DNA from: Mercurialis annua
Taxonomy: Eukaryota > Streptophyta > Magnoliopsida > Malpighiales > Euphorbiaceae
Length of the DNA: 64,000 bases
Assembly (NCBI RefSeq): GCF_937616625.2
Contig: NC_065572.1
Coordinates: 64,501 to 128,500, forward strand
Reading direction: 5' to 3'
Part shown: positions 1-11,100 of the stretch, in pieces
How the letters are laid out: the number at the start of each line of letters is the position of its first letter
How positions within the stretch are numbered: position 1 is the stretch's first letter
The notes under the pieces: model-generated
What the model was told of the DNA's origin: nothing
The model's input: only the letters and a program-made list of their open reading frames with translations
The model's database searches: none
Made by a program: the position numbers and the translations under genes

Positions 1-3000
1 AGTGAGAATCTGAATGAACACATAGCCAAGTTCTTGGGAGTGTTGGACACATTCAAGCTCCATAATGTCACCGCCGATCAAATCAAGCTTCGGATGTTTC
101 CATTCTCACTAAGAGATAAGGCTAGCTTGTGGCTTCGATGATTACCTAATGCATCAATCCACAATTGGCGGGATCTTGCTCAAGCTTTCCTTCACAAGTA
201 CTTTCCGATGGGGAGAACCGCAAAGTTGACAAAGGACATCGTTGATTATTACCAATATGAGGGGGAATCTCTCTATGAAACTTGGGAGAGGTTCAAGGAT
301 CTCCAAAGGCACGTACCTCATCATTGACTTGTAAGGGAGCATGTGCTTCAAATATTCTATAATGGTTTGGGAGAGATTACAAGATCTACTATTGATTCGG
401 CCGCGGGAGGTTCTTTGATGCAAAAGACCCTTGATGAGGCTAATGAGTTGATTGAAAAATTGGCTATGGTGAGTAGCACTTGGTCCTCGGAAAGGAGAAG
501 ACCACCGGCTCAAAAGGCATTAATCACACTTGACCAATCCAAGGAGTTTGAAGCGATGAAAGCTATGAATGCCTCTTTGCAAAGTGAAGTTGATGCCTTG
601 AAGAAGCAAGTGGCTCCACGGAATGCTCCGATTGCGTATGTTCAAGTAGGTTGTGAGCATAGTGGAGATTTCAATCATGGAAGTAATGAGTGCTATGCCA
701 CGGGTCAAGCGTGGAGCGAACAAGTGAATTACGTGGGAGGACAACGCCAAGGGAATGATCCTTACTCGAATACCTATAATCCGGGGTGGAGAAACCATCC
801 TAACTTCGGATGGAGGAATCAAGAGGGCCAAAGCAATGTGCAAGCAAATCAACAAGCGGGTCCTAGTTTCCAAGGAGGAAATAGGCCCCAACAACAAGGT
901 CCTTATCAAGGCCCTTATCATAACCATCAAGGGCAAGGAAACAACTATGGTGGTAGACCTCAACACCCTCCGGGATTCCAACCACAAAAGAATACGGATG
1001 AGGGAAATGTGCTTTCTAATGTACTAGAGAAGTTAGAGAAAATGGAGCAAAGGGAGAAGAATCAAGCTTCTACTATCCATCATTTGGAAACTCAAATTTC
1101 TCAAATGGCGATTTCGCTTCAAGGAAGACCTCAAGGAGGGTTGCCATCCACTACGGAAAACAACCCTAGAGAGCAAGTTAAAGCGGTAGAGCTCCGAAGC
1201 GGGAGAAACCTTGAGAAAGCCAATGGGAAGAAACAAGTTGTTGAGGAGGATGAACCTCAAGTGGTAATTGACATAGCAAGTTCAAGTCAAGAGTTGCCAA
1301 AGGAATGTGAGGAAGTGGTCATCGAGGTTGAAGAGCCTTATGTGAGGCCGCCACCACCGCCACCGTTTGTACCATCGGTCCCGTTTCCAAGCCGGCTAAG
1401 GAAAGCTCAAGGAAATGAAAAATTTCATAAGTTCCTTGAGATTTTCAAGAAATTGCAAATTAATCTTAGCTTGGCGGATGCACTTCGGGAGATGCCGCAA
1501 TATGCCAAGTTCTTGAAGGACATCATTACCAACAAACGGAGTTGGGATAGCGGTGCAACGGTTCCCATTCCGGAAGTGTGTAGCTCGATCATCTTGACTG
1601 ATCTACCGGCTAAGTTGAAGGATCCAGGGAGTTTTTCTATACCTTGCACTATAGGAAATATGAGTTCTATAAATTGCCTATGTGATCTTGGTGCTAGCAT
1701 TAATCTTATGCCTTTAACTCTTTTCAGGACACTTTGTGGAGATCAAACCGTGAAAAGCACCTCGATGGTACTCCAACTAGCGGATCATTCGTTGAAAAGG
1801 CCGTTTGGGATTATTGAGGATGTGCTTGTCAAGGCAGATAAATTCATCTTTCCGGTTGATTTTGTTATCTTGGACTATGCGGTTGATAAGGAATGCCCAA
1901 TGATCTTGGGGCGACCCTTCATGAACACCGGAAGGGCTTTAATTGATGTGCATGGTGGGAAATTGACCTTGCGGATTGATGAAGAAACGGTTGTGTTTGA
2001 TATGAAGAAGAGCATGAGGGGTACCATCGAGGAGGAGGATTGCATGAGGATTGATGTGATTGATGAGATTGTGGAAGAACAACTCCGGGAGAATGTGCAA
2101 TTGTTGAACGAAGCAAAGAGGATAGAAATTTGTCCTCAACAAATCTCTCAAGTTTCGTTTCATTCTGGGATTGCGGATGATGAATACACCGAAGAGGATG
2201 AACCTAAGCCGGAAAATTTGAACAAGAGCAATGGTGTGACTCCACCATCTTCCGAGTTACCGCCAATTGTTGAGATGAAGCCTCTTCCATCTCATCTCCG
2301 ATATACCTTTGTTGGAGAGAATGAGACATTGCCGATAATTATCTCGAACAAGCTTTCTAAGAAACAAGAGAGGAGGGTTGTGCAAGTAGTGAAGGAGCAT
2401 GTGTTAGCCATGAGGTGGCAAATCTCCGACATTCGAGGCATAAGTCCTCAAGTGGTGATGCACAAGATCCACCTTGAGGATGAAGCCAAGAAGTGTACTC
2501 AAAGGCAAAGGAGATTGAACTCTAACATGAAGGAGGTTGTGCACAAGGAAATAGTGAAGCTTCTTGACGCCGGGATTATTTATCCGATTTCCGATAGTGG
2601 TTGGGTTAGTCCGGTTCAATGCATACCTAAGAAGGGAGGAATGACGGTAGTAGAGAACGAGAAAGGGGAACAAATCTCCACAAGAACGGTTACCGGGTGG
2701 AGAGTTTGTATCGACTATCGAAGGTTGAATGCGGAGACTAGAAAGGACCACTACCCGCTACCATTCATTGATCAAATTCTTGAACGGGTGGCGGGTCACA
2801 AGTACTATTGCTTTCTCGACGGATACTCCGGCTACAACCAAATTTTGATCTTTCCGGATGACCAAGAGAAGACAACGTTCACTTGCCCCTACGATACGTT
2901 TGCGTATAGACGGATGCCATTTGGATTGTGCAATGCCCCCGCAACCTTTCAACGTTGCATGACCTCAATCTTCAATGATATGGTGGAGGACATAATGGAG

Positions 3001-5157
3001 GTATTTATGGACGACTTGTCCGTTTTTGGTGATTCATTTGATGGTTGCTTGGCTAATCTTGAGCGAGTATTGGCATGATGTGAGGAGACCAACTTGGTGC
3101 TTAATTAGGAGAAATGCCATTTTATGGTAGAAGAGGGTATTGTGCTTGGGCATAGGATCTCGGAAGCGGGTATCGAGGTTGATAGAGCGAAAACAGAGGT
3201 TATTGAGAAGCTAGTTGCTCCGGTCACGGTTAAAGGGATCCGGGAATTCTTGGGCCACGCGGGTTTTTATCGACGGTTCATTAAGGACTTTTCATCTATT
3301 GCAAGACCCCTTACAAGTTTGTTAGTGAAAGATGCTCCTTTTGAATTTACCAAGGAGTGTCATGAAGCCTTTGAGAAATTGAAGGAAGCTCTTGTGACCG
3401 CGCCTATTATTTCGTCTCCGGATTGAAGTTTGCCCTTTGAGCTTATGTGTGATGCGAGCGACCAAGCTTTGAGATGTGTATTGGGTCAAAGAAAGGACAA
3501 GCGGGTGCATGTGATCTACTACGCTAGTAGAACTATGGCGGGAGCACAACTCAACTAAGCCACTACCGAAAAGGAGATGTTGGCGGTTGTCTTTGCTCTA
3601 GACAAGTTTAGACAATATTTGCTTGGGTCGAAATGCATCATATACACCGATCATGCCGCTTTACGGTATCTATTCACTAAGCAAGATGCGAAGCCAAGGC
3701 TCATTCGGTGGATTCTTCTCATGCAAGAGTTCGATGTAGAAATCCGAGACAAGAAAGGTACGGAGAATGTGGTAGCGGATCACCTTTCGAGATTCGAGAA
3801 TCCGGAACCAATTCCTTTGGGTGTGGAGATTAATGAGCGGTTTCCGGACGAAACGCTTATGATGATTCGGGAAGTGGAGGCACCATAGTATGCCGATATT
3901 GCAAATTACCTCTCATCGGGAGTCATGCCTCCGGACTTGACATCCCACAAAAGGAAGAAGTTCTTATCCGATGTTAAAAGGTACTTGTAGGATGAACCTT
4001 TCTTGTTTAAAATATGTGGGGATGGAATGTTGAGACGATGTGTGGCCTTGGGGGAAATGATGCCCATTTTGAGTTCATGTCATGAGACCGGACATTATGG
4101 TTCGTCAAGAACCGCCGCTAGAGTGCTTGAGAGCGGATTCTTTTGGCCAACCTTATTTCGTGATGCCAAAGAGTTTGTTGACCATTGTGATCGGTGTCAA
4201 CGTGTAGGCAACATCTCAAAAAGAGACGAGATGCCTTTGACTTCGGTTCAAGAAGTGGAAATATTTGATGTATGGGGTATAGATTTCATGGGGCCTTTTC
4301 CGGTATCATTCAAAAACCAAAACATTTTAGTATGTGTGGATTATGTTTCAAAATGGGTAAAAGCGGAGGCTTTGCCCACTAACGATGCTAAAGTGGTGTT
4401 GAGTTTTCTTAAGCGGCTAGTGAATCGGTTTGGGACTCCTAGAGTGGTTATTAGTGACGGTGGTTCGCATTTTTGCAATCGGCAATTTCAAGCTCTTATG
4501 AGGAAGTACAATGTGCATCACCGGGTCGCCACACCTTATCACCCCCAAACGAGTGGCCAAGTTGAGGTTTCGAACCGTGAATTGAAAAGAATTCTCGAGA
4601 AGACGGTGAATGGATCCCGGAAAGATTGGTCTTTGAAATTGGATGATGCATTGTGGGCGTATAGGATGGCCTACAAAACTCCACTTGGGATGTCTCCATT
4701 CCGTATTGTTTATGGGAAGGCGTGTCGTCTTCCTCTAGAGCTTGAGCATAGAGCGTACTGGGCTATTAAGAAGTTGAACTTTGACTTCAAGAAGGCGGGA
4801 GAGAAACGGTTACTTCAATTGAATGAGTTAGATGAATTTCGCTTCATGGCATATGAGAACGCCAAGATCTATAAGGAGAAAACTAAGCGAGAGCATGATG
4901 CTCACATCTCCCCAAAGATCTTAGAGGTTGGTTCATTTGTACTTCTTTACAATTCACGTTTGCAGTTGTTTCCGGGTAAATTGAAATCTCGTTGGAGTGG
5001 CCCATTCAAAATCCGGAATGTGGCGAATCACGGTGCGGTGGAATTGGAGAATTCTAAGGGTGAAACTTTCAAAGTTAATGGCCACCGGTGCAAACCATAT
5101 CTGGGACCCTTGACGAATCGGGTGGAAGATGAGATATATTTCACAACTCCTACATGA
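1..5157 (+). pseudogene. Athila-like gag-pol polyprotein, broken by nonsense codons
   Basis: One reading frame runs from base 1 to the stop at 5155-5157, with eight internal stops (139, 325, 3076, 3106, 3424, 3556, 3886, 3988) and no frameshift. Gag fills about the first 1.2 kb, with a degenerate zinc-knuckle-like Cys/His cluster near 650-695 and a Gln/Gly/Pro-rich stretch at 720-1010. The aspartic protease motif DLGAS is at 1684-1698. The reverse transcriptase has its FMDD catalytic box at 3004-3015. RNase H shows YTDHA near 3640. Integrase begins with an HHCC zinc finger (about 4078-4210), followed by the catalytic D, D and E near 4280, 4455 and 4570, then a C-terminal domain ending PYLGPL. 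Several stops fall where the family usually has tryptophan, consistent with G-to-A change. The copy cannot make a full polyprotein. Domain calls come from motifs read by eye. Confidence 0.9.
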
Positions 5158-5849
5158 GTCCACCGTGAGACGGTCGAGCTTTCGACTTTAAACAAGCGCA
5201 CTTGGGAGGCATTCCCAAGAGGTTCGATTTAATGTTTTTGTTGTTGTTGTTTTACCTTCTTTAGATTGTTTAGATATTGTTTTTTTTTGTTAGTTTTATG
5301 TCTTTTTGTTCAAGATAACGCCGGTGTGTTGAATTTTTGGTGTGTAGGTTGGACGGAAAGGCTCGAATCGAAGTCTCCCTCGTAAAATGGGAGCTCGATT
5401 CAAGCATGGTCTTGAAAAGGACCATGCTCGAATCGAGCATGGAAATCTGGGTAACCAGATTGCCATGCTCGAATCGAGCATGGCTTTTAGAAGGGGGAGC
5501 TCGATGAGGAAGAGTAATTTTTTTTGTCAAAATATCCTATTGGTTGATTCTTAATGCTCTTGGATTGATGAGGTGTTCAAATCTTGGTCTTCCAATTAGA
5601 AACACATTTCACAAAGATTAATGACATGGCAAGATCTCCACCCCTCTTCTCCTATTTTTCAAATTTTACCATAAAAAGAGCTCCAACACTTCTTCTTCTC
5701 CAAATTCTTTTCCACAATTATCAAAAACTCCATAGCCAAGAACTCCATTCTCTTTCTTCTAGCAAAAATTCTCCAAGCTCTATCTCCATCATTTTTAAGC
5801 CAAACTCAAAACTAAATACACTTCCAAACACCCTTTTCCTTCCTCTACA
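5158..5849 (+). other. Spacer between pol and the env-position ORF
   Basis: About 0.7 kb without a convincing gene. It holds a T-rich stretch (5220-5300), the palindromic repeat described separately, and a pyrimidine-rich run with many CTCC and TTCT words (5635-5840) that looks like an untranslated leader for the following ORF. Athila-type elements normally have such a spacer, in which a subgenomic or spliced transcript for the downstream ORF could be formed. No splice site is clear enough to place. Confidence 0.5.
5422..5483. repeat. Two copies of a 21-bp perfect palindrome
   Basis: The arm CCATGCTCGA, a central A, and the arm's reverse complement form a perfect 21-bp palindrome at 5422-5442, repeated exactly at 5463-5483. 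A looser relative (GAGCTCGATTCAAGCATGG) precedes it at about 5391-5409, and further GCTCGA words occur at about 5360 and 5500. The repeats sit in the non-coding spacer of the Athila-like element. They have no obvious coding or promoter role and resemble, in style but not sequence, the hairpin cassettes of the solo LTRs further on. Confidence 0.8.
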
Positions 5850-7164
5850 ATGTCCCGGAATACAAGAGCAAGCCGAGCCTCCAAGAAAAAATCCATACCT
5901 CCTAATGAGCAAGAATTTCAAGAGGAGCTACCACCACAACCTATCCGTTCTTCAAAGAAAACAACCACCTTCGGGCTCTCTCACGGAAATACATGGCACC
6001 CTTCGAAATTCGCTCGGTTAGTGGGGGTGAACGCTATGAGAAGCTTAGGGAATTGGGTTCACCGATGCGTATGCCATTTGTTGGGAGACTATGAAGAAAT
6101 TAGGCATTCATGAGAAGTTGGAGGCGGATTTTCAATTCCTTTTTCTTGACAAGTTGATAAGGATACCGCACGATCAATGCGAGGCACTCACATTTGAATT
6201 CTTCACCACTCTTGCACCAACCAACAATACTTCTATTACATTTCGGTTGGATGGCAAGGAGCGGGAATATACCATGGAAAACTTGTTTCAAGATTTTGCA
6301 TTGAATGATGAGGGATTGAAAGAGTTGACGGAAATGGGTGCTTTTGAGGCAAGTGAGATATGGAACAAGGCATCGGGTAAACCGAGCTACGAATCACACG
6401 TCTCCAAGTTGAAAGAGGTTCGGGATATTGCTACCATAGTCTTGCTCAAGTGGTATGGCCACACCTTTTATGGACGCCATGAGCATAACAAAATAGCAAA
6501 GTCGGATTTATTCCTTTTGCAAGCTTTGGATCACCCAACAGAACCGGGCAAACAAGTGCATTTGGCATACCGCTTGATGAAGTCGCTCCAAGAGACTCCT
6601 AGAATTCAAAAGAAGAAAGGTTTCGGATGGTTGGTGTTGTTTTTGGCAAGAAAAGATCCGGAGTTTGATGAAAGCAAGTATCAAATTCAACCGCCACGAA
6701 TGATAGACATGGATCACTTGAGCATCGGAGGGCATGTGAGGAAGGAAAGAGTTGTGGGAAAGTACAAGTATGATAATTGGGTGGAAGGACATCCCGGCAA
6801 ACCAATTTCGCCTAGGTTGCGCGCATCACCAAGGCAAGAGGTAGAGCCGAGGCGAGCTAAAGAGCCGGTGAGGAGGAAAGACAAACATGCGGCCGGAACA
6901 AGCGTCGAAGGAGGAGCAATACCGGAGGGCGTGCAATGGGAGCCTCCCGCTCCTAATGTGGATACAAGGAATGACTTTGAAGCCGCCCAACTCCGGTTCA
7001 TGGAGGATCAACGCAAGATGTGGGCACGTATGGAATATCGCATAACGAGGCTTCATGATCGACAAAGGCGCCACGAGGAGAAATTACGTCATTATTTCAA
7101 TGCCCCGGGGGCGCCGGCTTATCCATCTCCAACTCCATCGCCCGAACCACCGGAATTCGACTAA
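5850..7164 (+). pseudogene. Athila-type ORF in the envelope position, frameshifted
   Basis: Two overlapping pieces make up one degraded ORF. The first starts with MSRNTRASRASKKK at 5850 and leaves frame at about 6000-6110. The second (6091-7164, 357 residues) carries the body. The text around FFTTLAPTNNTSITFRLDG resembles the Arabidopsis retrotransposon ORF1 (Athila) family, whose function is unknown and which in these elements sits downstream of pol. The C-terminal third is rich in Arg/Glu/Pro and ends with a Pro-rich tail. I see no clear signal peptide or membrane segment, so calling it an envelope protein would be positional only. At least one frameshift near 6000-6100 disables it. Confidence 0.7.
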
Positions 7165-8172
7165 AACAAGATTTGCATTTCTCTAACTCAACCCATACAA
7201 TTTTGCTTTATATTTCTTGCTTAGGGACTAAGTTCGAAATAGTGTGAGGAGGGTTAGTCAATTGTATGTCGTTAGTTGAAATTTATCTTGTTTTATGCTT
7301 TAGTGTGTTTTATTTTGCTATGTTGTTTTAGTTTGTGTTAGTAGTCTAGTTGTCGAGTCGCCTCCGCTAAAGCTTTGTTATGTTGTTAGGATGTAGGTTG
7401 TAGTGTTGCTTAGCACTAATCTCTTGTCTTGAAATCATGTTTATGGAAATGAGACTTTATGCAATTTGTGGAAATTTGTCAACAATTAGTATCTCCCGGT
7501 TTATGAATGTCTAAATGCTTTTGTCTAGTTTAAACAATTTATGGTTGATGCTTGCTTAATGAAATGCAATGGAATTAGACATGTGTAGTTAGCATTCAAA
7601 AACGAATCTTAAAATGGTATTATTTTTGGGTATGATCGAGGTACTTGACTCGGATTCATGATATGTGTTTTGAATTGAAATTTTTGTGTCACTTGGAGTA
7701 TGAGCATATTTTGGCATGAATTCATAGGATTTAAGCATTTGAGCATGACACCATTTTTTTTTGCTAAATATTGAGAGCATTTTGAGCCTAATTTATTATT
7801 GTGAGTGTCATTTTGTGCCGGAATTCCTAGAATTTGCTTAGTGTCCATTCGAGATTACATTGTTGAGTGATTAATGATTAGATGAATATGGCAATAGGTG
7901 TAACCAATTCTAGAGACCACTTTAAATGCTTACCTTGTACCTCTAGATAGCCAAGTTGGGCCTAGACCTTTGTTGATATGACCGCATTCACACACCAATC
8001 CCGTCTTCCATTTTCACTCTAAACACCCGAACTTGACTTAGGAACTAGTGTGAGGAGGTTGAGGTAGTAGCTTGAGGAAAAAGAAAAAAGTTTGAACTTG
8101 ATCTTATAAGAGAGTTTTATGCCTAGAAAGAAAGACAAGAAAGAAAATCAAAACAAAGAAAGAATAAAAAAA
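7165..8172 (+). other. 3' non-coding tail of the Athila-like element
   Basis: About 1 kb with no gene. It is T/G-rich at first, then becomes A/G-rich: 8080-8170 is almost a purine run with AAAGAAAGA words. Two GTGTGAGGAGG motifs (about 7243 and 8049) look alike and could be duplicated polypurine-tract-like sites. The tail ends where the satellite words (GGTCTGATTAACA, ACTTATCGAG) start near 8173. Confidence 0.5.
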
Positions 8173-11100
8173 ACGGTCTGATTAACAGATAACTTATCGA
8201 GATAACAAAATAATCCCAACTACAAATGTTGTCCTAGTAACAGATAACTTATCAAGCTAACAAAATTCTTAGTTAAACTCAACTTTTCAAAAATCCCTTT
8301 TCTAGCCTACTTCGGGCTATCAAAATGCTTACATAAAACGGTCTGATTAACAAACTAATGTAATATTCATATTTTCTGTAACACTGTCTAAATCTTTTGT
8401 TCAGGTTCCAACTTCATCCGGTACGCTTAGGGGGTTAAAAAACGCACCCAAACTCCCCTCCCTGAGCTGTTTTGGGGAATGCAGAAAAGCCCCAAAAATG
8501 GGATAAAACGATAATTCATTTATCAAATAACTCTTCTATTATTTTAATTAATCCCAACTAGAAACGTTGTCTGAATAACCGATAACTTATCGAGCTAACA
8601 GAATTCCTAGTTAAACTCAACTTTTTAAAAATTCCTTTTCTAGCCTATTTTGGGCTATCAAAACGCTTACTTAAAACAGTCTGATTACCAAACTAATCGA
8701 ACATTCTTATTGTCTTCAACACCCTCTAAAACTTCCGTTGAGGTTCCAACTTCATCCGGTACGCGTAGGGGGTCAAAAAACATGCCCAAACTCCCCTCCC
8801 TGAGCTGTTTTGGGGAATGCAGAAAAGCCCCAAAAACATGATAAAACGATAATTAATTTATCAGATAATTTTTATATGATTTTCAATAATCCCAACTAGA
8901 AACGTTGTCCGAATAACCGATAATTTATCGAGCTAACAAAATTCCTAGTCAAACTCAACTTTTCAAAAATCCCTTTTCTAGCCTACTTCGGGCTATCAAA
9001 ATTCTTACATAAAACGGTCTGATTAACAAACTAATTTAATATTCATTTTGTCTGTAACACTGTCTAAATCTTTAGTTCAGGTTCCAAGGGGTCAAAAAAC
9101 ATACCCAAACTCCCCTCCTTGAGCTATTTTGGGGAATGCAGAAAAGCCCCAAAAACAGGATAAACGATAAATAATTTATCAAATAATTTTTATATGATAT
9201 TCAATAATCCCAACTAGAAACGTTGTCCGAATAACCGATAATTTATCGAGCTAACAAAATTCCTAGTCAAACTCTACTTATCAAAAATCCCTTTTCTAGC
9301 CTACTTCGGGCTATCAAAATTCTTACATAAAACGGTCTGATTAACAAATTAATTTAATATTCATTTTTTCTGTAACACTGTCTAAATCTTTTGTTCAGGT
9401 TCCAACTTCATCCGGTACGCTTATAGGGTCAAAAAACTCACCCGAAGTCCCCTCCCTGAGCTGTTTTGGGGAATGTAGAAAAGCCCCAAAAATGGGATAA
9501 AACGATAATTTACTTATCAAATAACACTTCTATTATTTTAATTAATCCCAACTAGAAACGTTGTCTGAATAACCGATAACTTATCGAGCTAACAGAATTC
9601 CTAGTTAAACTCAACTTTTTAAAAATTCCTTTTCTAGCCTATTTTGGGCTATCAAAACGCTTACTTAAAACAGTCTGATTACCAAACTAATCGAACATTC
9701 TTATTGTCTTCAACACCCTCTAAAACTTCCGTTGAGGTTCCAACTTCATCCGGTACCCGTAGGGGGTCAAAAAACATACCCAAACTCCCTTCCCTGAGCT
9801 GTTTTGGGGAATGCAGAAAAGCCCCAAAAACAGGATAAAACGATAATTAATTTATCAAATAATTTTTATATGATTTTCAATAATCCCAAATAGAAACGTT
9901 GTCCGAATAACCGATAATTTATCGAGCTAACAAAATTCCTAGTCAAACTCAACTTTTCAAAGATCCCTTTTCTAGCCTACTTCGGGCTATCAAAATTCTT
10001 ACATAAAACGGTCTGATTAACAAACTAATTTAATATTCATTTTTTCTGTAACACTGTCTAAATCTTTTGTTCAGGTTCCAACTTCATCCAGTATGCTTAT
10101 ACGGTCAAAAAACGCATCAAACTCCCCTCCCTGAGCTGTTTTGGGGAATGCAGAGAAGCCCCAAAAATGGGATAAAACGATAATTCATTTATCAAATAAC
10201 TCTTCTATTATTATAATTAATCCCAACTAGAAACGTTGTCTGAATAACTGATAACTTATCGAGCTAACAGAATTCCTAGTTAAACTCAACTTTTTAAAAA
10301 TTCCTTTTCTAGCCTATTTTGGGCTATCAAAACGCTTACTTAAAACAGTCTGATTACCAAACTAATCGAACATTCTTATTGTCTTCAACACCCTCTAAAA
10401 CTTCCGTTGAGGTTCCAACTTCATCCGGTACCCGTAGGGGGTCAAAAAACATACCCAAACTCCCCTCCCTGAGCTGTTTTGGGGAATGCAGAAAAGCCCC
10501 AAAAACAGGATAAAACGATAATTAATTTATCAAATAATTTTTATATGATTTTCAATAATCCCAAATAGAAACGTTGTCCGAATAACCGATAATTTATCGA
10601 GCTAACAAAATTCCTAGTCAAACTCAACTTTTCAAAGATTCCTTTTCTAGCCTACTTCGGGCTATCAAAATTCTTACATAAAACGGTCTGATTAACAAAC
10701 TAATTTAATATTCATTTTTTATGCAACACTGTCTAAATCTTTTGTTCAGGTTCCAACTTCATCCAGTATGCTTATACGGTCAAAAATAGCACCCAAACTC
10801 CCCTCCCTGAGCTATTTTGGGGAATGCAGAAAAGCCCCAAAAATGGGATAAAACGATAATTCATTTATCAAATAACTGTTCCATTATTTTAATTAATCCC
10901 AACTAGAAACGTTGTCTGAATAACCGATAACTTATCGAGCTAACAGAATTCCTAGTTAAACTCAACTTTTTAAAAATTCCTTTTCTAGCCTATTTTGGGC
11001 TATCAAAACGCTTACTTAAAACGGTCTGATTACCAAACTAATTGAACATTCTTATTGTCTTCAACACCCTCTAAAACTTCCGTTGAGGTTCCAACTTCAT

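Larger units (their letters stand above)
1..8172 (+). mobile_element. Athila-like Ty3/gypsy retrotransposon, truncated
   Basis: The region holds gag, protease, reverse transcriptase, RNase H and integrase in Ty3/gypsy order, followed by a separate Athila-type ORF in the envelope position and about 1 kb of non-coding tail. The window opens inside gag, so the 5' LTR and leader lie outside. At the 3' end the sequence passes directly into satellite DNA near 8172, after a purine-rich stretch (8080-8170), and I see no 3' LTR. The element is therefore broken by the satellite rather than ending naturally. Purine-rich stretches at about 7245 and 8050 could be polypurine tracts, but no TG start of an LTR can be fixed after either. 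Athila elements are typical of pericentromeric chromatin, which fits the satellite next door. The family assignment is firm; the exact 3' boundary is approximate. Confidence 0.85.

Noticed and set aside
5296..5530. Minus-strand ORFs with repeated MLDSSM text
   Set aside because: Produced by the duplicated 21-bp palindrome in the Athila-like spacer, not a gene.
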